Of a DNA stretch of 64,000 bases, positions 1-9,564 are shown one piece after another. Numbering within the stretch: position 1 is the stretch's first letter; each line of letters starts with the position of its first letter. This stretch comes from Ianthella basta (lineage: Eukaryota; Porifera; Demospongiae; Verongiida; Ianthellidae). The position numbers and the translations under genes are program-made. The notes under the pieces are model-generated. The model was not told the DNA's origin, did no database searches, and worked only from the letters and a program-made list of their open reading frames with translations. The stretch is from NCBI GenBank assembly GCA_964019415.1, contig OZ025869.1:4652765-4716764 (forward strand). Reading direction: 5' to 3'.

Positions 1-350
1 GCTGCTGGTCTTCGTCTTGCTATTCCCCTCTGCCGTCCCCATGCATGCAGTCAGTGTGAAGGTCATGTGGATGAACTGGGCACACGGCCTCAGCTGCAAG
101 TTGAGCGCAGGGCGTCTTTCACGGCATAAGGCAATCACCACCATTGTCAAGACATCCCTAGCCATAGTGCAGATCCCAACTACTCTGGAGTCCTCGGGCC
201 TCAGTGGGTCAGATGGCTAATGCCTGGATGGGGTTACCATTACTCCATAGCAAGCAGGCCACACCCTTGTTTGGGATGTAACATGCCCTGACACCTATGC
301 GCCCACCCATGTGAGTGTTGGCAATGAGAGAGGCAAGAGCAGTGGCAGCT

Positions 351-1135
351 TCAGCCGAGGCGAAGAAGACTGTGAAGTACAGAGAGTTGGCTAGGACTCA
401 TCATGTGGTGGAGACATCTGATGCTTGGCTCAGGGGTTTGCAAATCTTTCACCGAACTGGGCAGGCGGATGCTCTCTTCCATTGCCATACAGAACCGGCA
501 CTTCCTCGATGATGTGTGCAAACCAATGAACCCTCCAAGAGCCTGGCTGGCTAAGTTGTCTGCAGAAACAGCAACTACTGTGTCATGCAGCGTCACAGCC
601 TTGGGTTGGTCACTCACTCTGAACTCAACGCCCTACATATAGGATAAGCATATATCATGATACCTCTTAATGCTCTGATAGGCTTAAAATAGGATCCTGG
701 ACACAAATGACTCTAGGATCTTATCAAGCCTGTGCTCCTTGACCAGTGTGTGCTTTGCCACTGTCCCCAGCAGAATGGCCTTCAAACTTGACTGATATTT
801 GGGCTCAACATTGCTCTAGAGCAATCCTGGGTAGTAAAGAACAGTGGAGTAATGTAGTGGCAATATGCAGGTTGAGATTAATGTAGTTTCTTGTAATAAA
901 TTTAATGTAGCTGCACAAGTGTGCATATAGTGTTTGATAGGTGTACCATTACCTAGTTTGTATACTTTTGCCTTGGACCCTAGCAGATTACAAACTTCCA
1001 CATCATCACAGTAGAAGTGGATTGGAAAAACATTTTTGGTGCTCCTGGAATAAACAATTCCTCTTAAATAGTTCGCCATCACAAATGTCTCGCCTCTTTC
1101 CACCTTTGGATTGGTGGCCGTTGAGAACCTAAGGT
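351..1135 (-). CDS. Three-exon fragment of a widespread metazoan orphan family, probably mobile-element derived
   Basis: Read on the minus strand, three blocks follow one another. The first (about 1135-945) contains MANYLRGIVY, HFYCDDVEVCN and LLGSKAKVYKLG. The second (about 806-690) contains YQSSLKAILLG and KEHRLDKILESFV. The third (641-351) contains GVEFRVSDQPK, SADNLASQALGGF and SRKCRFCM. I recall the same block order (YYDdfEvvNPLGSK...HKLG, then ...vK.yG.d.IL, then GDNL...LGGF...CRFC) in uncharacterised proteins of fish, cnidarians and sponges, thought to come from transposons; that link is from memory. The third block starts right after a pyrimidine-poor TATGTAG acceptor, and the second may start after CTCTAG. 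The third block ends in a stop at 351. The N-terminus is not visible and the function is unknown. It could be a live copy or a relic; I see no internal stop inside the blocks. Confidence 0.45.
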
Positions 1136-1159
1136 GTAGTATATATCTCAATGTGTTAT

Positions 1160-2035
1160 GCCGACACTATTGGACAACACACACACACGCACACCTGCAC
1201 ATACATCATGTATACACCCACTTGTGATGCAATTTCAGGATGTTGCAACAAGGCTTGCAGAGACTTGCGGATGTCAATATTGTAGGCACAATCCCACACC
1301 TTCTTTAGCAATGATCTCTCCCCTTGCGGTAAACTGTCTTAAAGTGGTATCCCAGGTGCCTGTCAATGGGATCCTGTGTTATAATTGTGTAAGGTTGGAT
1401 ATCATGTACATGAAAACAGGAGCAAAAATGCTTAGGAGTCCTTAACAAGATGCACATGACTTGAGCATGTTGCTGTACTGTGGTGTTGAGCATACATTTT
1501 TAATGATCAAGCCTTTAGCTATGTAATACTAACCACAAGTCCAAAGTTCCTTTGCATATACTTCTTCTGCTTATCTTGTCCACTGCAGTTGCAAGTGCAT
1601 CATGGATGCCCTGCAGTCAAGCAGTCACTGCCCCCTCTGCAGGACATCCCTGCAGTATTCCTCACCAGCTGTCTTTCCCCAACTATTTCTGTAAGCTAAT
1701 TATTGTAGTATACAGGCACACACGCACACACGTGCTCAATGCCTCTACAATTATGTGTCTATTCCTTTGCTCACATCCAGTGAGGTAACTGGTGTCCAAA
1801 GTCAGAAGCATGTGTCGTCTGGCACAGAGCTCCAACATGTGGTGGATTCCATTAACATGCTCACTAGAAAGGCTAAGTGATAAATGGAATGACACATTTA
1901 CACACACACAGACTGGAGTCTCAGTAGGTAAGGCATTGAATTGAGACACTCTAATAGGCAGGATAGAGTGGTGACATGTATATAGTGACTTGGTGGCTAG
2001 GATTGCTGTGGCTACAGTAGCAGCAAAAACTATGT
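1160..2035. other. No recognisable gene
   Basis: The stretch holds a short AC-rich microsatellite near 1178-1200 and scattered short open frames on both strands, none with a recognisable motif. It could contain upstream exons of the minus-strand orphan-family gene, but I cannot place them. Confidence 0.3.
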
Positions 2036-2039
2036 ACCA

Positions 2040-2250
2040 TACGAAGTTCTTTCTTCCCGAACGTCACTTCATACGAAGTTCGCCCAAAGTGGGATGGAAG
2101 TTCGTACGAAATGTGTCTTAAGTTCGAGCCAAGTTGTCCCGAAGATCGTTCCAAGTTGCATTGAAGTTCGTTCAAAGTTGCATTGAAGTTCGTTTGAAGT
2201 TGCACCAAAGTTCATGCAAAATTGCCCAGAAATTGGTATGAAGTTCATCA
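2040..2250. repeat. Degenerate ~22-bp tandem repeat (GAAGTTCGTTCAAAGTTGC type)
   Basis: The core GAAGTTCG recurs about eight times at 2042, 2073, 2097, 2130, 2164, 2186, 2208 and 2240, with the clearest 22-bp spacing at 2164-2208. It ends where the Tc1-like transposase reading frame begins, so it may be part of that element or of its insertion site. Confidence 0.7.
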
Positions 2251-2261
2251 GCCCAAGAGAC

Positions 2262-2782
2262 CCATCAGCAATTCTGCTGCACCAAGTCTGGCCTTAAACC
2301 AAGGTACAAACCGAGACCAAAGCCCCCAACCAAGGTCCATGTGTGGGCAGCCATAAGCAAGAAAGGGAGATCTGGAATTTGCATTATTGAAGGCTGCATG
2401 GATGCTGTGGCTTACGTTAACATCTTGGAGCAGACTTTGATTCCCATGATTGAAGCACTTTACCTAAGTGGGCACAGATTTGTCTAGGATAATGATCCAA
2501 AACATACGTCTGCTCGAGTTCAACAGTACTTTCGTGAAAAGGCAGTAAATTGGTGGCGAACCCCACCTAAGTCGCCAGATTGTAATCCATAGAAAAACTT
2601 TCGCACGAACTGAAAGAGCATCTGAGGAGGGAAGTGAAACCGAAGAACAAAGAAGAGCTCATTCAGGGAATTGTTTCATTTTGGGAAGGAATTGATGTAG
2701 CAAAGTATCGCAAGTATATCAATCACCTGGCCAAAGTCCTACCCAAAGTGATTGAATGTGAAGGAGGCCCAACTGAATTTTG
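2262..2782 (+). pseudogene. Tc1/mariner-type transposase, C-terminal part (broken)
   Basis: The plus strand reads GLKPRYKPRPKPPTKVHVWA, then IIEGCMDAVAYVNILEQ, then DNDPKHTS and a SPDCNP block, ending in EGGPTEF and a stop at about 2782. VHVW..IS and DNDPKHTS with the second catalytic Asp are typical of Tc1 transposases. The frame has a stop just before DNDP. It then has a stop and a frameshift after SPDCNP; the continuing frame reads LSHELKEHLRREVK. The third acidic position (NPIEN in relatives) is disturbed there. The N-terminal HTH and first Asp are absent. Two other Tc1-like remnants at 57.4 and 62.8 kb carry the N-terminal half instead. Confidence 0.75.
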
Positions 2783-2989
2783 AAGATGCTCATTAGACAT
2801 GTCTTGTATTGTAACTTGACACTCCTATATACTCTATGTGCATATGCTGTGCTGACAATTTAGTAATTCATAACATTTCATATCCTTGAGCTTGTGTCCA
2901 AACCATCTAGCTGTGTGATGCACGCACTGCGTATTTGCCTAATTGTATGACTTCGGTATGACATTATGCATGCACACAATCAAGCAACA

Positions 2990-3210
2990 CAACACAATCT
3001 CACACACAATGTGTGTGTGCATGCATGTACGTACACGAATGTACGCTAGCCTATTCAAAGCATTGCAAAGAGCACGTAAGTTGCACAGTCTACTCCCCTC
3101 CTGGCCTTGTGCAAACACACACACGCACGCACGCACCCACCGACCCACCCACCCACCCATCTACACCCACACCCACCCCCACCCCCCCTACACACACACA
3201 CATGAGAACA
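2990..3210. repeat. Simple-sequence tract (GT/CA, CCCA, CA)
   Basis: A cluster of simple repeats: alternating TGTG/CATG near 3005-3035, then ACGC/ACCC/CCCA runs at 3113-3185 and a CA run to about 3203. The two plus-strand open frames here are Thr/Pro/His-rich products of this repeat and are not believable genes. Confidence 0.8.
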
Positions 3211-3433
3211 CCCACGTGTTCAATGACACCTACCCATACTCTTATCAGGCAAAGACATGCAGTTGCAGGTGATTTGCATAGCTAGAAGATGGTTTGGTCA
3301 CATTCTCAATTATGGATGCGACATTATGTATTAATAATACAACATATGCACATGGAATATTAACAGGTATGCTAGCCATACAGTAAAGTTTGAGTCTGCA
3401 TGTATTCATGTACACGGGGTAAGCACAGGTTTG

Positions 3434-3985
3434 TTAGTTGCTGTCTTTTGCTTTTAGTGCCTGGCAGGCCTTGCCAATGGAAATAAGGCACTTTTGCCAC
3501 AGTGGCTCAAATTCCATTAGATTGTTGAAGCGATAGACTTCATACAGCCGTGCCTTGATTTCTTTAAGCTTCTCCTTTGGCAGACTTGATACTGTGCTTT
3601 CTTTCAGTACTTCTTCGCCAAAGTAGCTTTCTCTACCTAATTTAACAGCCAGGCGGCCAGCTTTAATGGTAAACAGAAGTAGCTTTTGGTCGTCTTCAAT
3701 CACATCAGCAAGTGATTTCAGTGCACTCTGATTGCAAGGCGGAGTGCTGTGGAACTGGGGCAAATTTTCAACATTACAAAAGGCCTCCCTATGGTACATT
3801 TGAGGTCTATCAGCGGTGTCAGCTTGAGGGGTGTAGGCTCATCTTGTGTACTTGCAGTGGAAGCTGGGCGGCAATCTTGATTCTCCAGTTTTGCTTGAAG
3901 CTCATGAATCCTTGGTACTTGCAAATCTTGCATTGCTTGAACTTCCATGAGCTTCTCGTGCACATAACCTTCAAAAGCAGAATAA
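3434..3985 (-). CDS. BEN-domain-like protein, C-terminal end
   Basis: Two minus-strand frames join here. The upstream one (about 3985-3800) reads a probable coiled coil with LMEVQAMQDLQVPRIHELQ and a polar Ser/Thr linker. The downstream one (3799-3434, with a stop) reads ALKSLADVIEDDQKL, RLAVKLGRESYFGEEVL, LPKEKLKEIKARLYEVY and FEPLWQKCLISIGKACQ. The second half has the spacing of a BEN DNA-binding domain (F..eeL..stv..., Ld..kl..ik..v, ....Wk.ci..in..c). The frames differ, so there is a short intron or a frameshift near 3800. Many sponge and cnidarian proteins pair a coiled coil with a C-terminal BEN domain, in chromatin factors and in transposon-borne genes. A piece of a similar N-terminus may lie at 46261-46560. 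Confidence 0.5.
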
Positions 3986-5035
3986 AACACACTTTCAATT
4001 AAATTTCAACCTTCACAGCCCCACCCTGGCCACTACACCACCCAACCTCACATTATTGCCTGGGGGTGGAAGAGCACTGCTGTCCCCCCCCGCACGAATG
4101 AGAATTTGGGTCTATAGCAGCTAGACTATCAGAGCCTGCGAAACTCACAAAATAAGCCGTAGCTACTCTAGTAATCTTGGTAAGCCATTCTGCACGTCAG
4201 CCTCAGGCTATTCCTGGAAACGCATATATTGCCACTGTGACTTAGCTAAGTAAGCAAGCACCCATTCTGCACTTCGTTAAAGATGGCCTATTAACTAAGG
4301 GAATTGCCACTCAAATTGTTTCTGAGCATAAAGGAAAATGATCACGGGAGTTCTTAGAGAAGCCCTCAAGATTTTGTTAAGTATACTAAGTGTTATGGTA
4401 CCCACAGGAATTCAGGAATTCATCCTCTATGCCCTAGGTGCTATTCTTTGCTGCCATGTGGCAAAAATAGTGCTTTTCAGTACTAAAGCAGGGACAAGAT
4501 ACCTGAGAATTGCAAGCGTTTTATTCCTTTCACACTGCTTTAATTACTCGTATGCCTAGCATGGTATACTCTTTACCTAACTATACACCCTTGTCATTTT
4601 GCACATCACTTCCAAACTCTGGTGAAGGAAGTTGTAAACAGTTCCAGGAAACCAACATGTGAGGTGATGGATATCTTCTGGAGAATTGAGTTTTAACTGT
4701 GAGGATCACATGCTAATTCCTTGGGGACCAAGGCAGCTAACTAGTCGAAAGCAGATTTCATCAATAGGTACATCTCTGTTAGGGTGCCAGATGAAAGGGT
4801 GTGGGGAGAATGAAGTTATGTCTACCATGGCGATCCTAGCTGCTATAAGAGTTCACCAGCGCCAGTGAAGAAGATGAAGAAGGAAAGGAAGTTAGTGGAT
4901 TCAGCCTGTTATTCAGAGATGGGGTCAGCAAGGCAATGCATTGTCACTTGTGACACTGCCACTGAATGGAAACGCATAAATACTTGCAAGAGATAAAATA
5001 TCCTAGTGCCAACTGACACATATAAGTTAGAGGTA
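3985..5035. repeat. Duplicated module R4, copy 1
   Basis: This block recurs at 8305-9240 (copy 2, interrupted by a LINE tail) and in part at 27690-28390 (copy 3). It contains a plus-strand hydrophobic frame, VLREALKILLSILSVM followed by FILYALGAILCCHVAKIV, from 4338. Directly upstream in another frame is LHFVKDGLLTKGIA, which also reads well. On the minus strand, copy 3 has an open frame with HPFIWGTLTEMYLLMKSAF; copy 1 is two bases shorter at that point and is frameshifted. I do not recognise either protein. The 3' part (4840-5030) is module T, which recurs next to most COP1-like copies. Confidence 0.6.
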
Positions 5036-5047
5036 GTGGCATAGGGT

Positions 5048-6108
5048 GGTTATACCGGGAAACCACTAACATGGCCGCTAAATTTGCACCTTTTTGAAAC
5101 ATTATATTTTCGCTCTCTGAATGATTCTACGAAAACGAATGGCAGGAGAAGGAAGTATAATCTTAGCTTTATCAGAAAAGTCAGAAAAGTCAATCAGCGC
5201 AACGGAGAAAGCTTGGATAAAGATGTTTGAAGGTGTTGAAAATGGCATACTCGCCAACATTCAGAGCAAAACCGGCATATCTAGACGACGCCTGAAACAC
5301 ACGTAGCTGCGCTGGTTAGGTGTAGGGAAATGTAAAGTTTCAGAATCGACTGAGAACTAGGCATATATGCATCTGTTCGCAGAGAAATAGAGAAAAACAC
5401 TTTCTTGGTAGTAATTTTGTCACAATTCGCACGTTCAAATGATATTTTCTCGAAAAGCAACTACAGCACACTTCTGTTCTCAGTCGAATATGAAGGTATA
5501 TTTACTACTAAATGCGATGATGTGCAGCACACTCACCAAGATGGGGCTCTAAGTATGCCGTTTTTTTATACAAAATTTTCTGAACAACAAACCGGCCATT
5601 GTGATGACGTCAACAAACGTCACCATATGTTATCAAATAGCAATGTGTTATAGGGAAGTTAGGATGCCGCTTGTCAACCGAAGTGCAGCAGATCGAGGAC
5701 AGTATATGTTATTGTTGTCAGGCTCACAGAACCAGAAGAGTATGATTTAGTAAAGGTACGTTGGGGTGCATCCACGTGTGCCACATTACACGCTGCCTAA
5801 GTCATCGCACAGTTTCAATTCCCGCGTTGTCTCCCTCCACGCGCTGCCTAACTCCACACGCAGCCTCAGTCCACGTGCTGTTTTAGTCCATGCGCTGTCT
5901 CACTCCACACACTGCCTCATTCCGTATGCGACCTGACTCAACACACTGCCTCTCTCCACGCGCTGTCTCACTATATGCGCTACATACGTACATAGCTGAT
6001 TTAACACAGTCTCATTCAACACGCTGCTTTGCTCCACAAACGTTTTCTCATTCCACGCACTGTCTAGCTCTAAACATACTCAGTACCAACTCGATTATTG
6101 CTGTAGAC
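5048..6108. repeat. Dispersed ~1.06-kb repeat E, copy 1
   Basis: Nearly identical to 30579-31648. It starts TTATACC-GGAAACC and ends near CTCAGTACCAA...GCTGTAGA. No terminal inverted repeat and no long ORF is visible; the two short frames it contains are not conserved as protein between copies. A 17-bp minisatellite (CTCCACGCGCTGTCTCA) fills its last 300 bases. TGACGTCA-like motifs lie at about 5606 (GATGACGTCAACAAACGTCA). It may be a non-autonomous mobile element or a duplicated regulatory/UTR block. Confidence 0.75.
5790..6075. repeat. 17-bp minisatellite inside repeat E (copy 1)
   Basis: About 16 degenerate units of CTCCACGCGCTGTCTCA. The homologous tract is at 31320-31610 in copy 2 of repeat E. 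Confidence 0.75.
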
Positions 6109-6179
6109 AAATACTGGAATACAGAGAATAACTTCATTGGGCAAAGATTCTTGTGTGAGAACTGTAGCAAGTGCTTATC

Positions 6180-6392
6180 TGCTATGTAAGCACTCTAGCA
6201 TAGGGCTAGTCTGTTGTGTGAGTACTTCGAAGTGCTGGTGTGTTGTATAAGCACTCTAGCTGAGTTTTGGTCTATTGTATAAGCACTCTAGTGGAGTGCT
6301 GGTCTGTTGTGTGAGCACTCTAGTGGAGTGCTGGTCTGTTGTGTGAGCACTCTAGCTGAGTGCTGGTCTGTTGCGTAAGCTCTAGCTTAGTG
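6180..6392. repeat. 32-bp minisatellite
   Basis: The unit GCACTCTAGTGGAGTGCTGG plus TCTGTTGTGTGA recurs at 6251, 6283, 6315 and 6347, with decayed units before and after. The unit itself contains a small palindrome (GCACTCTAGTGGAGTGC). Confidence 0.8.
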
Positions 6393-6531
6393 ATAACATT
6401 TGTGACATCAGTGATGTCATTTGTGACATCACTAGGTTTCTTCGAAACTGTTAATGAAAGGAATTTAGCGGTTATCCACACCTTTCACCTAAAGTACAAG
6501 TTTCCTCGTATAACTACCCTGTGGGGGCTGA

Positions 6532-6756
6532 GATGCTCCTAAAGAAGATAGCACAGATCATGAAGTGGCAGGGGAGATGAACACCTACACTACCAAGAGG
6601 GGGAGCTGACCTGGAAAGCCTTCACACATTGTCCAGTGGAGGCTTCATACAATGACAGAACACCGTCATAGTCAGTGGCAAGGTGATTTGCTGCATGGTA
6701 GTCGTTCCACGACAGGGAACTACAGGCAGGGGAAACTGATACTTCTTTTTATTGTC

Positions 6757-6798
<42 letters not shown>

Positions 6799-7045
6799 AA
6801 AGCCCCTTTACATACACACCGACACCACTGAGTTGTGGTGAAGCACACAAATGAAGTAAATGCCTAAACTGACAAGACTACTTATGATGGTGACAACTGA
6901 CCTCAGTATTGAACGGCACTCTACCACGAGGGAGGGGAAGGGAAAGGCCGCATTGTGGCCAATAACAGAGTAATAGTCATAGAAATTGATCTTCTGAGTC
7001 ACTCCACACACAGCCAACAGATTGGAGCCTTGGTTGAACTCGATA
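6532..7045 (-). pseudogene. COP1-like WD40 gene, copy a (exons e1 and e2 only)
   Basis: COP1/RFWD2 is a RING-WD40 E3 ubiquitin ligase whose propeller binds substrates in the nucleus. Exon e1 (7045-6920) reads SIEFNQGSNLLAV and GVTQKINFYDYYSVI, matching the first propeller strand of COP1 (SSIEFDrD..FAiAGVTKKIKVYEYDTVI). Exon e2 (6719-6611, 109 nt) reads SLSWNDYHAANHLATDYDG and LYEASTGQCVKAFQ, matching SWSSYHKNLLASSDYEG. Both are bounded by AG acceptors. The copy stops about eight bases into exon e3, at a duplication breakpoint near 6532, so it cannot encode a propeller. An AC microsatellite (6757-6797) sits in the intron. Confidence 0.6.
6757..6797. repeat. (AC)n microsatellite
   Basis: About 20 AC units in the e1-e2 intron of COP1-like copy a. 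The same intronic site carries a shorter AC run in copies c (17441-17451), e (26519-26531) and f (32745-32767). Confidence 0.9.
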
Positions 7046-7080
7046 CTGTTGGTGAAAGCACAAGACACTTGTCCTAGCAC

Positions 7081-7780
7081 ATGCACCTTACAGCGCCCTC
7101 ACTTAGAGATATAGAGGCTCGGAGGAGAATGACGTCCCAGGCAAAACCTTTGGAAGCTAATCCTGGGAGGGGTCCACACGCCAAAGTAGGTGCCACATGC
7201 TCCCTCCTTCTTAACCGCCTTTCTCTCCACAGCATCTGTCCCTGGAGAGATGGAGAGGTTTATAACATACTTCATTTCCATTGTACCACCTAGCTGCTAT
7301 AAGACTTCACCAGTGCCAGTGAAGATGAAGAATGAAATGAAGTTAGTGGATTCAGCCTGTTATTCAGAGATGGCGTCATTGCCACTGAATAGAAACGCAT
7401 AAATACTTGCACGAGATAAAATACCCTAAGCATGTGAAGTCCACAATTACCAAGTGAATAAATTTAACGCTCCTTGTCCATACTGTTATGACAAATAGTG
7501 TCTACAAGATTATCTTTATACCATAAATACCATAATCTCCGAGGGTCTGAACCAAACACACACATATGTAGGTATGTCACTTTTGACACTGACAGCACCA
7601 AATTTGTGTGCCTGCATGTCCCTACTTGACTCTATGTACCTGGATAAGCCATGTTATCCTTACTGTGGAAGTATGAAGCTGACATGTCTACTTGTGTGAC
7701 CTAGGCTGTATCACCAGAGGCATTATCACCTTTTCTGGGAGGCAGCTAATTGGGTTACGTGTTGGTCTGTTGTGTGAGCC
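7081..7780. repeat. Flank of COP1-like copies: modules e0, T and U
   Basis: Bases 7081-7280 hold a block (e0) found beside every COP1-like copy except c: a minus-strand stretch bounded by a CTCTCCAG acceptor-like site and a GTGAGG donor-like site, with frame VVERKAVKKEG in some copies. Bases 7290-7470 are module T; its plus-strand frame reads RKLVDSACYSEM and ends KHVKSTITK in the better copies (7300, 14600, 28160, 37070). Bases 7497-7780 are module U, recurring at 20658-20945 and partly at 28390-28530. No protein is recognised in any of them. Confidence 0.5.
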
Positions 7781-8305
7781 TGAATCACAGCAGGAGCATA
7801 TTGGGTGCTAATTCTAAAGTCTCTGGCTGCAGTACCTCCATCACCTTCATTTACATTGTACCAATTACCTATATCACATACAACCCTCTTCACTTTGGGT
7901 TTGTTCTTCAACAATATGGAATATATTAAACTAAAATACACCCATGTTTATATTTGCATTGACTTGTACATACTTCCCTTTCCAGCTTACCTATGATTCT
8001 TTCATCTCGCAATGGAATTAATTGAATGGAATTGCATGCCATTTCAAACTTAACAGTTTCAGGTATCTTATTCCTTCTCCAGTGACTGCCACTATGAGCA
8101 GTATGATAACCTGCAGTGCATGTAGAGACATCATTGTATAGTGCTGTAGTTTGCTATACTGTGTGATATCAATGCTACATTATATATATAGAGTTTCCTA
8201 ATACACAATGTAATATTCACCAGTGGCACTAGCATATTGTTAAATAGAGGCAGCACACACGATGCCACTGCCACTGCCACTGCGAACAATACCTAAAGCA
8301 AAATG
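7780..8305. other. No recognisable gene
   Basis: AT-rich sequence without a motif-bearing frame and without a copy elsewhere in the window. Confidence 0.3.
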
Positions 8306-9240
8306 AAATACACTTTCAATTCAGTTTCAACCTTCACAGCCCCACCCTGGCCACCATACCACCCAACTTCACATTATTCCCTGGGGGTGGAAGAGCACTG
8401 CTGTTCCCCCCGCACGAATGAGAATTTGGGTCTATAGCAGCTAGACTATCAGAGCCTGCGAAACTCACAAAATATGCCATAGCTGCTCTAGTAATCTTGG
8501 TAAGCAATTCTGCACATCAGCCTTGGGCCATCCCTTGAAACACATATATGCACTCTAAGTCAAAATTTTCCCCACCTGACCCCTAAAGAAAAATGTACAT
8601 TCCTGATGTGCACCTCCCACCCTGCCCTAATACAAGACACTGCCCTCTACATCTATAAAGCCATGCAAGCTAGATTACTTTGCTTGTCCCCACTCATTGA
8701 TTGAAGCCCTGCACCACTCACACCCTCAACCCAACCTTGTTAATTCTGGCAACTTAACTTGTCTGTGTTAATTTGTATATGTTGTCTATATTGCCTATCA
8801 TGTCTGTCTATGTTCTATGCAAGTCTTGGCCCTGTACTATCTGCACAAACCAACTGTATCACTCCCATTCTGTTGTGAAGTATCTCTGCTGAGGTCAAGG
8901 CCGTTTTGGCTATGACCAGTGGTGACATATATATATATTGCCACTGCGATTGAGCTAACTAGGCAAGCACCAATTCTGTACTTCGTTACGTTAAAGATGG
9001 CCTATTAACTAAGGAAATTGCCACGGAAATTGTTTCTGAGCATAAAGGAAATTGATAATGGGTGTTCTTAGAGAAGCACTCAAGGTTTTGCCAAGTTCAC
9101 TGAGTGTTATGGTACCCATGGGAATTCAGGAATTCATCCTCTATGCCCTAGGTGCTATTCTTTGCTGCCACGTGGTGAAAATAGTGCTTTTAAGTGTTTT
9201 ATTGCTTTCACACTGCTTAACTACTCTTATGCTTAGCATG
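8305..9240. repeat. Duplicated module R4, copy 2, interrupted by a LINE tail
   Basis: Bases 8305-8550 match 3985-4230 and bases 8936-9240 match 4225-4560. Between them sits a ~380-bp insertion. The hydrophobic frame (VLREALKVLPSSLSVM, from 9052) is present but shorter than in copies 1 and 3. Confidence 0.65.
8550..8935 (+). mobile_element. 3' tail of a CR1/L2-type LINE
   Basis: The inserted segment ends in TTTTGGCTATGACCAGTGG followed by a short (AT)n tract. A microsatellite tail in place of a poly-A tail is typical of CR1/L2-type LINEs. No coding frame is visible, as expected for a strongly 5'-truncated copy. The paralogous site at 4218-4232 lacks it and reads straight through CATATATTGCCACTG. 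Confidence 0.6.
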
Positions 9241-9425
9241 TAACTGTAGGCCGTGGAAGTGAAGCTCTTTGTAACCCTTCCGTCACACAATACTTCTGTT
9301 TGTAGCTGTAGTAGCAGCCATTTCAACTTCTTGTCCTTTCTGCTGTTTGCCTGAGTGAGATGATCCCTACATCTTCCCAAAGAAGGTGATGTCCTTCAAA
9401 TGTATGTAGTCATAGTACTAAATTT
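9240..9425 (-). repeat. Duplicated exon-like block (DYIHLKDITFLG), copy 1
   Basis: Matches 21245-21440, and in part 16260-16345. The minus strand reads YYDYIHLKDITFLGRCRDH, then KDKKLKWLLLQLQ. At 16.3 kb the related frame YYDYIQLGSPTQAK follows a hydrophobic stretch. Identity unknown. Confidence 0.4.
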
Positions 9426-9479
9426 GATCTTAAAGGTTACCAAATATTGCAGTTTAGCTGTATTGAAGTTGCCCAATGA

Positions 9480-9548
9480 TGAGTGTATAGCCAAGGTTTC
9501 CCCCAAAGGGGGGTAGGGGGCACTGTGCCCCCCTTTCTTTTTACAAGC
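9480..9548. repeat. G/C-rich near-palindrome
   Basis: CCCCCAAAGGGGGG and GGGGGCACTGTGCCCCCC are nested self-complementary tracts. A similar G/C block lies at 51482-51550. Such blocks often mark the ends of non-autonomous elements. Confidence 0.4.
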
Positions 9549-9564
9549 ACTGAAATCTTCATAG

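Noticed and set aside
2943-3285. Two ~100-aa plus-strand ORFs rich in Thr, His and Pro
   Set aside because: They are products of CA/CCCA simple repeats.
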